From the NCBI RefSeq assembly GCF_000374805.1, contig NZ_KB895361.1, positions 1 to 35,000 on the forward strand: a DNA stretch of 35,000 bases, read 5' to 3'. Source of the stretch: Chitiniphilus shinanonensis DSM 23277 (lineage in GTDB: Bacteria; Pseudomonadota; Gammaproteobacteria; Burkholderiales; Chitinibacteraceae). Below, piece after piece: positions 18,231 to 28,396 of this stretch. The translations under genes were made by a program, and so were the position numbers. The notes under the pieces are model-generated. The model was not told where the DNA came from and ran no database searches. It saw nothing but the letters and a program-made list of their open reading frames with translations. Within the stretch, counting starts at the first letter, position 1. Each line of letters starts with the position of its first letter.

Positions 18231-18929
18231 ATGTCCCTGCAATGGCATGAATACGCGTCCAAGGACGAACTGGACCACCAACTGGCCGAGACCATCGCCC
18301 AGGCACTTGCCGCCGCCATTGCGGCGCGCGGGCAGGCCAGCGCGGCCGTCTCGGGCGGCCGCACCCCCGCCGGCATGTTCAAGGCGTTGTCCGAGAAGGA
18401 CATCGACTGGTCGCGCGTGTCGCTGACCCTGGTCGACGAGCGCTGGGTGCCGGTCGCGCATGCCGACAGCAACGAGCGCACCGTGCGCCAGAACCTGCTG
18501 GTCAACCGCGCCGCCGCCGCGCGCTTCGTGTCGCCGGTCTCCGCCGCCGACACCCCGCACGCCGGCCAGGCCGAGATCGAAGCGCGCTTCGCCACTCTGC
18601 CCCAGCCGTTCGACGTGCTGATCCTGGGCATGGGCGACGATGGCCACACCGCCTCGCTGTTCCCCGAGGCGCCGGAACTGGAGGCCGCCTGCGCTTCGAC
18701 CGCGCTGGTCGCCGCCGTGACGCCGCCGGTCGCGCCGCATCGCCGGATCACGCTGACCTTGCCGACCATCGCCAAGGCGCGCGAAGTGATCGTGCACATC
18801 ACCGGCGAAGGCAAGAAGGCGCTGCTGCACACCGCGTTGACCGAGGACAAGCCGGTCACCGCGCAATATCCGATCCGCCGCGTGCTGGACGCGGTGGCCG
18901 GTGAGAAGCACGTATTCTGGGCGGCTTGA
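18231..18929 (+). CDS. pgl: 6-phosphogluconolactonase (DevB/SOL type)
   Basis: Hydrolyses 6-phosphogluconolactone to 6-phosphogluconate between Zwf and Edd. The 232-aa protein is of the NagB-like DevB family: SGGRTPAGMFKALS near residues 39-52 for phosphate binding, LTLVDERWVP at ~65-74, and LILGMGDDGHTASLFP at ~131-146 with the catalytic His. A GAGGG site lies seven bases before the ATG. It sits after zwf and before hexR. In Neisseria a glucokinase gene lies between this gene and hexR, but here the 118-bp gap is too short for one. Confidence 0.95.
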   Translation: MSLQWHEYASKDELDHQLAETIAQALAAAIAARGQASAAVSGGRTPAGMFKALSEKDIDWSRVSLTLVDERWVPVAHADSNERTVRQNLLVNRAAAARFVSPVSAADTPHAGQAEIEARFATLPQPFDVLILGMGDDGHTASLFPEAPELEAACASTALVAAVTPPVAPHRRITLTLPTIAKAREVIVHITGEGKKALLHTALTEDKPVTAQYPIRRVLDAVAGEKHVFWAA

Positions 18930-18947
18930 TACCAGATACAACAGGGA

Positions 18948-18970
18948 GCGGGGCCGCGACACGGCCCCGC
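18948..18970 (+). other. GC-rich stem-loop between pgl and hexR
   Basis: A perfect 9-bp inverted repeat GCGGGGCCG / CGGCCCCGC with loop CGACA starts 19 bp after the pgl stop. There is no T-run downstream, so it is either a weak or Rho-assisted terminator or an mRNA-stabilising hairpin that lowers hexR relative to zwf-pgl. Confidence 0.45.
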
Positions 18971-19047
18971 CTTCACAAGGGCACTGCCTAAAAATCAGGG
19001 GCGTGGTTTCATCCAGATCCGCCCCGTCGTTTGAGTGAGACCATCCC

Positions 19048-19893
19048 ATGCTCGAACGCATCAAGACCGTGATCGACTCCCTCTCCAAATCGGAGCGGAA
19101 AGTCGCGGAGCTGGTGCTGGCCCAACCGAATCTGGTGGCCAACGCGCCGATTGCGCAGATCGCCGATCTGGCGGACGTGTCGCAACCGACTGTCATTCGT
19201 TTCTGTCGCAGCCTCAATTGCTCGGGGCTGCAGGACTTCAAACTGCGGCTCACCCGCAGCCTGGTGTCCGGCGTGCCCTACGTGCACTCGATGGTGTCCG
19301 CCGACGATTCGGCGCACGACCTGGCCAAGAAGCTGTTCGACAACAACATCTCCCACCTGCTGCGCTGTCGCAACGAGCTGGATACCGAAGCGCTGGAAAA
19401 GGCCATCCGCGTGCTGGCCAACACCCACAAGATCGAAGTGTGGGGCCAGGGCCAGTCCGGCGCGGTGGCCATCGACGCGCAGAACAAGTTCTTCCGCCTG
19501 GGCGTGCCCACCGTGGCCTATACCGACCCCCACATGCACGGCATGAGCGCCTCGATGCTCAAGCCCGGCGACGCGGTGGTGGCGGTCTCGAACTCCGGCC
19601 GTACGCTCGACCTGATCCGCTCGGTGGAGATCGCCCGCGATGCCGGCGCCGATGTCATCGGCATCACGCACAGCAAGAGCCCGCTCGCCAAACGCTGCTC
19701 GATCTGCCTGTACGCCGATACCATGGAAGACCCGGACCTCTACACCCCGATGATCACCCGCATCGTGCACCTGGTGATCATCGACGTGCTGGCCGTCGGC
19801 GTCGCGCTCAAGCGCGGCCCCGAGTTGATCGACCAGCTGGAAAAGATGAAGCGCAACCTGAAGGAAAAGCGGGTGCGCGGACACGAAAACTGA
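19048..19893 (+). CDS. hexR: HexR, RpiR-family regulator of hexose catabolism
   Basis: A 281-aa transcription factor. The N-terminal RpiR helix-turn-helix (residues 1-77) reads IADLADVSQPTVIRFCRSLNCSG at ~37-59. The C-terminal SIS domain (~115-260) binds a phosphosugar, KDPG in characterised HexR proteins, with GQGQSGAVA and VSNSGRTLDL motifs. The family represses zwf, edd and related genes and is released by KDPG. The near-consensus palindromes at the edd/zwf promoters support the same role here. It lies between pgl and pgi on the same strand. Confidence 0.94.
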   Translation: MLERIKTVIDSLSKSERKVAELVLAQPNLVANAPIAQIADLADVSQPTVIRFCRSLNCSGLQDFKLRLTRSLVSGVPYVHSMVSADDSAHDLAKKLFDNNISHLLRCRNELDTEALEKAIRVLANTHKIEVWGQGQSGAVAIDAQNKFFRLGVPTVAYTDPHMHGMSASMLKPGDAVVAVSNSGRTLDLIRSVEIARDAGADVIGITHSKSPLAKRCSICLYADTMEDPDLYTPMITRIVHLVIIDVLAVGVALKRGPELIDQLEKMKRNLKEKRVRGHEN

Positions 19894-19950
19894 TCCAGGC
19901 CCACCCTGGACGACTGCACCCTACGCCTCTTGCGATAAAGGAACCCCTCC

Positions 19951-21597
19951 ATGTCCAAGCTCACCACCTCGCCCGCCTGGCAGGCCTTGGCGGCGCACTA
20001 CCAGGAAGTATCCAAGCTGCACATGCGCGATCTGTTCGCGCAGGATCCGCAGCGCTTCGACAAGTTCTCGTTCGAATCGGGTGGCCTGTTCTTCGACTAT
20101 TCGAAGAACCGCATCACCGAGGAGACCATGTCGCTGCTGTTCGACCTGGCGCGCCAGAGCGGTCTGGAGGACCGTATCAAGCACATGTTCTCGGGCGAAA
20201 AGATCAACCGCACCGAGGACCGCGCCGTGCTGCACGTGGCGCTGCGCAACCTGGACAAGAACCCCATCTACGTCGACGGCGAAGACGTGATGCCCAAGGT
20301 GAACGCGGTCAAGGAAAAGATCTTCCGCTTCTCCGACGAGGTTCGTTCGGGCGAGCGCGTCGGCTACACCGGCAAGGCGTTCACCGACATCGTCAACATC
20401 GGCATCGGTGGTTCCGACCTCGGCCCGCTGATGGTCTGTAACGCCCTCAAGCACTACGGCCACGAGCGGCTGAAGATGCACTTCATCTCCACGGTGGACG
20501 GCGATCAGATCGTGTCCACCCTGAAGACGCTCAACCCCGAGACCACGCTGTTCATCATCTCGTCCAAGACCTTCACCACCCAGGAAACGCTGACCAACGC
20601 CCGCACCGCGCGCAAATGGTTCCTGGACCGGGTCGGCAACGAATCGCACATCGCCAAGCACTTCGTCGCGGTCTCGACCAACGCCAAGGCCGTGTCCGAG
20701 TTCGGCATCGACACCAATAACATGTTCGAATTCTGGGACTGGGTCGGCGGCCGCTACTCGCTGTGGAGCGCCATCGGCCTGCCGATCGCCATTTTCCTGG
20801 GCAAGCACGATTACCAGGACTTGCTCCATGGCGCATACACCATGGACGAGCACTTCAAGAACAAGCCGCTGGAACAGAACCTGCCCGTGATCATGGGCAT
20901 GCTGGGCGTGTGGTACGTCAACTTCTTCGGCGCCCGCACCCATCTGGTCTCGCCGTACAACCAGTCGCTGTACCGCTTCCCCGCCTACCTGCAACAGCTG
21001 GACATGGAATCGAACGGCAAGACCGTCACCCTGGACGGCGAGCGCGTCGACTACCAGACCGGCCCGGTGGTGTGGGGCGACGCCGGCATCAACGGCCAGC
21101 ACGCCTACTACCAGCTGCTGCATCAGGGCAGCCAGCTGGTGCCGATCGACTTCATCGGCTCGATCGAGCATCCCAACATCCCCGAGCCGCACAGCACCAT
21201 CCTGATGGCCAACTTCTTCGCCCAGACCGAAGCGTTCCTGCGCGGCAAGAACGAAGCCGAAGTGCGCGCCGAGCTGGATAAGCTGGGCATCACCGGCGAG
21301 GCCCAGGACGCGCTGGTGCCGCACAAGATCTTCGAAGGCAACCGCCCCACCAACACCGTGCTGATGCAGCGCCTGACGCCGCGCCGCCTGGGCGCGTTGA
21401 TCGCGCTGTACGAGCACAAGATCTTCGTGCAGGGCACGGTGTGGAACGTCAACTCCTACGACCAGTGGGGTGTCGAGCTGGGGAAGCAGCTGGCGAAGGC
21501 CATTGAGAACGATCTCACCACGCCGGGCCTGACCACCACGCATGACGGCTCGACCAACGGACTCATCAATTACTACAAGCGTAACGCGCCGCGTTGA
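19951..21597 (+). CDS. pgi: Glucose-6-phosphate isomerase
   Basis: Interconverts glucose-6-phosphate and fructose-6-phosphate. In an Entner-Doudoroff organism it also returns triose-derived hexose phosphate to Zwf. The 548-aa length matches the large bacterial form. Family signatures are [14 protein letters not shown] at ~150-163, [15 protein letters not shown] near 206-220, [15 protein letters not shown] at ~264-278, and the C-terminal [11 protein letters not shown]. The start is the ATG at 19951 after AAAGGAAC, 57 bp past hexR. It is the last gene of the cluster; a CTGCCCGG/CCGGGCAG stem at 21630-21650 follows but has no T-run. Confidence 0.96.
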   Translation: MSKLTTSPAWQALAAHYQEVSKLHMRDLFAQDPQRFDKFSFESGGLFFDYSKNRITEETMSLLFDLARQSGLEDRIKHMFSGEKINRTEDRAVLHVALRNLDKNPIYVDGEDVMPKVNAVKEKIFRFSDEVRSGERVGYTGKAFTDIVNIGIGGSDLGPLMVCNALKHYGHERLKMHFISTVDGDQIVSTLKTLNPETTLFIISSKTFTTQETLTNARTARKWFLDRVGNESHIAKHFVAVSTNAKAVSEFGIDTNNMFEFWDWVGGRYSLWSAIGLPIAIFLGKHDYQDLLHGAYTMDEHFKNKPLEQNLPVIMGMLGVWYVNFFGARTHLVSPYNQSLYRFPAYLQQLDMESNGKTVTLDGERVDYQTGPVVWGDAGINGQHAYYQLLHQGSQLVPIDFIGSIEHPNIPEPHSTILMANFFAQTEAFLRGKNEAEVRAELDKLGITGEAQDALVPHKIFEGNRPTNTVLMQRLTPRRLGALIALYEHKIFVQGTVWNVNSYDQWGVELGKQLAKAIENDLTTPGLTTTHDGSTNGLINYYKRNAPR

Positions 21598-21715
21598 TCC
21601 ACCACGGCGCAAAAACGCGGGATATACGGCTGCCCGGAGACCCCGGGCAGAACGCAAGGTCGGCGGGGACCACCCACCGGCGGCGGCATCAACCCTAGAA
21701 CAAGGTAGAGATTAA

Positions 21716-24373
21716 ATGGCAGAGCAGATTCACGACCACGACCCTCGGGAAACGCAGGAGTGGCTTGAAGCCCTGGATGGCGTCCTGGAAAACGAAGGCG
21801 CCGAGCGTGCCCACTTCCTGGTCGAAAAGCTGATCGATCATGCGCGCAAGGACGGGGTCAACATCCCCTACACCGCCACCACCGCGTACATCAACACCAT
21901 CCCGCAGCACCTGGAAGCCAAGAGCCCCGGCAACCACGCCTACGAAGAGCGCATCCGCTCCTACACGCGCTGGAACGCCGCGGCCATGGTCGTGAAGGCC
22001 AACCGCGCCAATGGCGACCTGGGCGGCCACATCACCTCGTTCGCCTCCGCCGCCACCTTGTACGACGTGGGCTGGAACCACTTCTGGCATGCCCCCAGCG
22101 ACGCCCATGGCGGCGACCTGGTGTACTTCCAGGGCCACAGCGCGCCTGGCATGTACTCGCGCGCCTTCCTCGAAGGCCGGATCAGCGAAGAACAACTGAA
22201 CAAGTTCCGCCAGGAAGTGGATGGCGGCGGCCTGTCCAGCTACCCGCACCCGTGGCTGATGCCCGACTTCTGGCAGTTCCCCACCGTGTCGATGGGCCTG
22301 GGTCCGCTGATGGCGATCTACCAGGCCCGTTTCATGAAGTACCTCGACGACCGCGGCTTCAAGCAGAAGGGCGACCGCAAGGTCTGGGCCTTCATGGGCG
22401 ACGGCGAGATGGACGAACCCGAATCGCTGGGCGCGATCTCGCTGGCCGGCCGTGAAAAGCTGGACAACCTGGTGTTCGTCATCAACTGCAACCTGCAACG
22501 CCTGGACGGCCCGGTGCGCGGCAACGGCAAGATTATCCAGGAACTGGAAGGCGACTTCCGCGGCTCCGGCTGGAACGTGATCAAGGTGGTATGGGGCTCC
22601 GGCTGGGATGCCCTGCTGGCCAAGGACAAAAAGGGCCTGCTGCAACAACGCATGATGGAAGTGGTCGACGGCGAGTACCAGACCTACAAGTCCAAGGACG
22701 GCGCCTACGTGCGCGAGTACTTCTTCAACACGCCCGAACTCAAGGCGCTGGTGTCCAACATGTCCGACGACGACATCTGGCGCCTGACCCGCGGCGGCAA
22801 CGACCCGCACAAGGTGTACGCCGCCTACAAGGCCGCCGTCGAACACAAGGGCCAGCCCACGCTGCTGCTGGTCAAGACCGTCAAGGGTTACGGCATGGGC
22901 AGCGCCGGCGAATCGCAGAACGTCGCCCACCAGACCAAGAAGCTCACCGACGACGACATGCTGCACCTGCGCGACCGCTTCAAGATCCCGCTCTCCGACG
23001 AGCAGGCCAAGGCGTGCACCTTCTACGCGCCGCCGGCCGACGCCCCCGAAATGCAATACATGCACGAGCGCCGCGGCGCCCTGGGCGGCTACCTGCCGTC
23101 GCGCAAGCCGGTGGACGAATCGCTGCAAGTGCCTAGCCTGGATGCCTTCAAGGCGCTGCTCGACAGCACCGGCGAGCGCGAGATGTCCACCACCATGGCC
23201 TTCGTGCGCCTGATGGGTACGTTGGTCAAGGACAAGAACATCGGCCGCCGCGTCGTGCCCATCGTGCCCGACGAATCGCGCACCTTCGGCATGGAAGGCA
23301 TGTTCCGCCAGTTGGGCATCTGGAGCCACGTGGGCCAGCTGTACGCCCCGCAGGATGCCGACCAGCTGATGTTCTACAAGGAATCCACCGACGGCCAGAT
23401 CCTGCAGGAAGGCATCAACGAAGCCGGCGCCATGGCCGACTGGATCGCCGCCGCCACCAGTTACGCCAACCACGGCGTGACCATGATCCCGATCTACATC
23501 TACTACTCGATGTTCGGCTTCCAGCGCATCGGCGACCTGGCCTGGGCCGCCGGCGACCTGCGCGCGCGCGGCTTCCTGGTCGGCGGCACCTCCGGCCGCA
23601 CCACGCTGAACGGCGAAGGGCTGCAACACCAGGACGGCCACGGCCACCTGTTCGCCGACTTCGTGCCCAACTGCGTCTCCTACGACCCCACCTTCGCCTA
23701 CGAACTGGCGGTGATCGTGCAGCACGGCCTGAAGCGCATGTATCAGGACCAGGAGAACGTCTACTACTACCTGACCGTGATGAACGAGAACTACACCCAC
23801 CCGGCCATGCCGGAAGGCGTGGAGGAAGACATCATCAAGGGCCTGTACCTGTTCCGCGAAGGCAGCAAGGACGCCAAGCTCAAGGTGCAACTGATGGGTT
23901 GCGGCACCATCTTCCGCGAGGTGATCGCCGCCGCCGAACTGCTGGAGCAAGATTTCGGCGTCGCCGCCGACATCTGGTCCGCCACCAGCCTGAACGAAGT
24001 GAAGCGCGACGGCATGGCCGCCTCCCGCTACAACCTGCTGCACCCCACCGCCGAACCCAAGGTGCCGCATGTGACGCAAAAGCTGCAAGGCCGCCAGGGC
24101 CCGGTGATCGCCGCCACCGACTACAAGCGCATCTTCGCCGACCAGATCCGCGAATACGTGCCAGTGCGCATGGTCAGCCTGGGCACCGACGGCTTCGGTC
24201 GTTCGGACAGCCGCCAGCAGTTGCGCAAGTTCTTCGAGGTAGATCGCTACCACGTGGCCGTGGCCGCGCTGAAGGCCCTGGCCGACGACGGCAAGATCGA
24301 GCGCACCAAGGTTGCCGAAGCCATCGCCAAGTACGGCATCGACACCGAACGCCGCGCACCCTGGACTGTTTAA
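21716..24373 (+). CDS. aceE: Pyruvate dehydrogenase E1 component (homodimeric)
   Basis: The thiamine-diphosphate subunit that decarboxylates pyruvate and passes the acetyl group to the lipoyl arms of E2. It is 885 aa, the single-chain type of beta- and gamma-proteobacteria. The cofactor motif GDGEMDEPES...NCN spans 229-258, the active-site region includes HFWHAPSDAHGGDLVYFQGH at ~122-141, and FLVGGTSGRTTLNGEGLQHQDGH covers the mobile loop region near 620-640. AAGGTAGAG precedes the ATG. It is the first gene of aceE-aceF-lpd. Confidence 0.97.
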   Translation: MAEQIHDHDPRETQEWLEALDGVLENEGAERAHFLVEKLIDHARKDGVNIPYTATTAYINTIPQHLEAKSPGNHAYEERIRSYTRWNAAAMVVKANRANGDLGGHITSFASAATLYDVGWNHFWHAPSDAHGGDLVYFQGHSAPGMYSRAFLEGRISEEQLNKFRQEVDGGGLSSYPHPWLMPDFWQFPTVSMGLGPLMAIYQARFMKYLDDRGFKQKGDRKVWAFMGDGEMDEPESLGAISLAGREKLDNLVFVINCNLQRLDGPVRGNGKIIQELEGDFRGSGWNVIKVVWGSGWDALLAKDKKGLLQQRMMEVVDGEYQTYKSKDGAYVREYFFNTPELKALVSNMSDDDIWRLTRGGNDPHKVYAAYKAAVEHKGQPTLLLVKTVKGYGMGSAGESQNVAHQTKKLTDDDMLHLRDRFKIPLSDEQAKACTFYAPPADAPEMQYMHERRGALGGYLPSRKPVDESLQVPSLDAFKALLDSTGEREMSTTMAFVRLMGTLVKDKNIGRRVVPIVPDESRTFGMEGMFRQLGIWSHVGQLYAPQDADQLMFYKESTDGQILQEGINEAGAMADWIAAATSYANHGVTMIPIYIYYSMFGFQRIGDLAWAAGDLRARGFLVGGTSGRTTLNGEGLQHQDGHGHLFADFVPNCVSYDPTFAYELAVIVQHGLKRMYQDQENVYYYLTVMNENYTHPAMPEGVEEDIIKGLYLFREGSKDAKLKVQLMGCGTIFREVIAAAELLEQDFGVAADIWSATSLNEVKRDGMAASRYNLLHPTAEPKVPHVTQKLQGRQGPVIAATDYKRIFADQIREYVPVRMVSLGTDGFGRSDSRQQLRKFFEVDRYHVAVAALKALADDGKIERTKVAEAIAKYGIDTERRAPWTV

Positions 24374-24504
24374 GGGAAGGGAGAAGAGAGAAGTGGGAAG
24401 GGTGAACACCCGCCCGTCTTCTCGCTCCACATCCGCAGCAGGGTGGAGGGTCCGGGGAAGCACGCCTTCCCCCGCCCCCTTCCCCCTTCTCAGAAGGAAG
24501 AGCA
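24374..24504 (+). other. aceE-aceF spacer with purine-rich tract and hairpin
   Basis: The 131-bp spacer opens with a run of almost only purines (24373-24402) and ends in a pyrimidine-rich run (24466-24491) able to pair with it. Inside is a perfect 7-bp stem GGGGAAG (24454-24460) / CTTCCCC (24466-24472). No gene or T-rich terminator is present. A ribosome site, AAGGAAGAG, closes it. Confidence 0.45.
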
Positions 24505-26136
24505 ATGAGCAACATCATCGAACTGAAGATCCCCGACATCGGCGGCCATGAAGGCGTCGACGTCATCGAGGTGCTGGTCAAGGCCGGCGACACCATCGAC
24601 AAAGAGCAATCGCTGGTCACGCTGGAAACCGACAAGGCCACCATGGAAGTGCCCGCCACCGCCGCCGGCGTGGTGAAGGAAGTGAAGGTCAAGGTCGGCG
24701 ACAAGGTCTCCGAAGGCAGCGTGGTGCTGCTGCTGGAAGCCAGCGAAGCCGCCGCGGCGCCCGCCCCGGCAGCCGCTGCACCGACCCCCGCCGCGCCCGC
24801 GCCTGCTGCGCAGCCCGCTGCCGCACCGGCCGCCGCGCAACGCATCGAGGTCCGGGTGCCCGATATCGGCGGCCACGACAACGTCGACGTCATCGAAGTG
24901 CTGGTCAAGGCCGGCGACACCATCGAGAAAGAACAGTCGCTGATCACGCTGGAAACCGACAAGGCCACCATGGAAGTGCCCGCCACCGCCGCCGGCGTGG
25001 TCGAGAGCGTCGCCATCAAGGTCGGCGACAAGGTGTCGGAAGGCGCGCTGATCCTGGTGGTGCAAGGCAGCGCCGCAGCGCCCGCCCCTGCCGCCGCGGC
25101 ACCGGCCCCACAGCCGGCGCCCGCACCCGCCGCCCCGGCCCCCGCGCCGGCAGCGCAGCCCGCCGCCGCCCCGGCGCCGGCAGCCGCCAGCGCCGCCTTC
25201 GACGAAGCCAGCTTCAGCAAGGCCCACGCCTCGCCGTCGGTACGCCGCTTCGCGCGCGAGCTGGGCGTGGACCTCGGCCGCGTCAAGGGCTCCGGCCCGC
25301 GTAACCGCATCCTGCACGAGGACGTGCAGAACTACGTCAAGGCCGTGATGGCCGGCCAGGCCGCCGCGCCGGCCGCCGGTGGTGTGGCGGGCGGTGGCGC
25401 CGGCATGGACCTGCTGCCGTGGCCCAAGGTGGATTTCGCCAAGTTCGGCCCGATCGAAACCAAGCCGCTCAGCCGCATCAAGAAGATCTCCGGCGCCAAC
25501 CTGCACCGCAACTGGGTGATGATCCCGCATGTCACGTTCAACGACGAATGCGACATCACCGAGCTGGAAGACTTCCGCAAGAGCATCGGCAAGGAATGGG
25601 AAAAGAGCGGTCTCAAGCTGTCGCCGCTGGCCTTCATCATCAAGGCCGCCGCCGAAGCGCTGAAAGCCTTCCCGGAATTCAACGCCAGCCTGGACGGCGA
25701 CAACTTGGTGCTCAAGCAGTACTACCACATCGGTTTCGCCGCCGACACGCCGAACGGCCTCGTGGTGCCGGTGATCAAGGACGCCGACCAGAAGGGCCTG
25801 AAGCAGATCGCCAAGGAACTGACCGAACTGTCCGGCCTGGCGCGCGAAGGCAAGCTCAAACCCACCGACATGCAGGGCGCCACCTTCACCATCAGCAGCC
25901 TGGGCGGCATCGGCGGCACCAGCTTCACGCCGATCATCAATGCCCCCGAAGTGGCGATCCTCGGCGTGTGCAAGAGCCAGATCAAGCCGGTATGGAACGG
26001 CAGCGCCTTCGAACCGCGCCTGCTGTGCCCGCTGTCGCTGTCGTTCGATCACCGCGTGATCGACGGCGCCGCCGCCGGCCGCTTCACGGTATACCTGGGC
26101 AAGCTGCTGTCGGACATCCGCCGCCTTGTTTTGTGA
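24505..26136 (+). CDS. aceF: Dihydrolipoamide acetyltransferase, E2 of pyruvate dehydrogenase
   Basis: The core subunit that moves acetyl groups from E1 to CoA. In 543 aa it has two lipoyl domains, each with [11 protein letters not shown] and lipoyl lysines at Lys44 and Lys153, joined by Ala/Pro-rich linkers (~82-111 and ~190-230). Next come a peripheral-subunit-binding domain at ~242-277 ([16 protein letters not shown]) and the catalytic domain ending in SFDHRVIDG with His516. Two lipoyl domains rather than three is common in beta-proteobacteria. The two lipoyl coding segments are nearly alike, so they could recombine. AAGGAAGAG precedes the ATG. Confidence 0.97.
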   Translation: MSNIIELKIPDIGGHEGVDVIEVLVKAGDTIDKEQSLVTLETDKATMEVPATAAGVVKEVKVKVGDKVSEGSVVLLLEASEAAAAPAPAAAAPTPAAPAPAAQPAAAPAAAQRIEVRVPDIGGHDNVDVIEVLVKAGDTIEKEQSLITLETDKATMEVPATAAGVVESVAIKVGDKVSEGALILVVQGSAAAPAPAAAAPAPQPAPAPAAPAPAPAAQPAAAPAPAAASAAFDEASFSKAHASPSVRRFARELGVDLGRVKGSGPRNRILHEDVQNYVKAVMAGQAAAPAAGGVAGGGAGMDLLPWPKVDFAKFGPIETKPLSRIKKISGANLHRNWVMIPHVTFNDECDITELEDFRKSIGKEWEKSGLKLSPLAFIIKAAAEALKAFPEFNASLDGDNLVLKQYYHIGFAADTPNGLVVPVIKDADQKGLKQIAKELTELSGLAREGKLKPTDMQGATFTISSLGGIGGTSFTPIINAPEVAILGVCKSQIKPVWNGSAFEPRLLCPLSLSFDHRVIDGAAAGRFTVYLGKLLSDIRRLVL

Positions 26137-26143
26137 GGCGTGA

Positions 26144-26202
26144 GTAGGCGCGCGCCACGCCGCGCGCCTACCGCACGCATGGAGGCGCCACGCCGCGCCT
26201 CC
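26144..26202 (+). repeat. Twin hairpins in the aceF-lpd spacer
   Basis: Two perfect inverted repeats stand side by side: an 11-bp stem GTAGGCGCGCG / CGCGCGCCTAC (26144-26171, loop CCACGC) and an 8-bp stem GGAGGCGC / GCGCCTCC (26181-26202, loop CACGCC). Both centre on the shared core GCGCCACGCCGCGC, so they look like two copies of one element. No T-run follows. Confidence 0.6.
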
Positions 26203-26228
26203 CATCTCACCCCTCACAGGAAGAACCC

Positions 26229-28025
<1,797 letters not shown>

Positions 28026-28034
28026 CGCGCAACC

Positions 28035-28065
28035 GGCAGGGCGCGCCGCAACGGCGCGCCCTGCC
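28035..28065 (+). terminator. Strong hairpin after lpdA, probable terminator of the PDH operon
   Basis: A perfect 14-bp stem GGCAGGGCGCGCCG / CGGCGCGCCCTGCC with a three-base loop begins 9 bp after the lpdA stop. No T-run follows, so termination may be Rho-assisted or the hairpin may protect the mRNA end. Confidence 0.6.
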
Positions 28066-28070
28066 CGCTC

Positions 28071-28112
28071 CCTCACGCCTCACGCCTCACGCCTCACGCC
28101 TCACGCCTCACG
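28071..28112 (+). repeat. Heptanucleotide tandem repeat (CCTCACG)6
   Basis: Six perfect copies of the 7-bp unit CCTCACG lie directly after the lpdA hairpin. The array is outside any gene, so slippage would not shift a reading frame, but it would change the distance between the PDH end and the LPMO upstream region. Confidence 0.95.
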
Positions 28113-28396
28113 CCCGGCACGGTGATTGGTATTACCCTGCCACGCCATCGCCACTTGTCACCGCCTCGCCGCCAGCCATCAAATTAGCAATGGCGAATAT
28201 GACGCGACAAACCCTGTGGTTTCGCGCCTTTCCCAGACAACGGTGATTGGTCTTATCTTTCCCCCTGCCTTGAATCCAGTTATCGCCCCGCATAAGCTAG
28301 CGGCGCTGCGAATGGCGTAGAAACGTCACGCGGCCCGGCGCCCACCACAACAAGCCAAGCAGTGTCGCGCCGTCCCACCAAAAACGAGGAGATCAC
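28113..28396 (+). promoter_or_regulatory. LPMO upstream region with two operator-like repeats
   Basis: ACGGTGATTGGTNTTA occurs twice as a direct repeat, at 28119-28134 and 28240-28255, with one mismatch. The first copy extends to TGGTATTACC, nearly a palindrome. The TGGT half-site is shared with GntR-family regulators of aminosugar use such as DasR/NagQ, so an aminosugar-responsive regulator is possible. A tentative promoter lies just downstream: TTGAAT (28270-28275), 17 bp, TAAGCT (28293-28298). No gene is seen in this stretch. Confidence 0.5.

Noticed and set aside
21630-21650. CTGCCCGG / CCGGGCAG stem after pgi considered as a terminator
   Set aside because: There is no T-run, and it could equally be part of the aceE leader; left as a note under pgi.
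21695-24505. 936-codon frame opposite aceE
   Set aside because: Antisense of a highly biased GC-rich gene; composition dominated by Val, His, Gly and Ala with no domain.
28071-28112. Short direct repeats considered as a CRISPR array
   Set aside because: The 7-bp units are contiguous with no spacers, and no cas genes are present.
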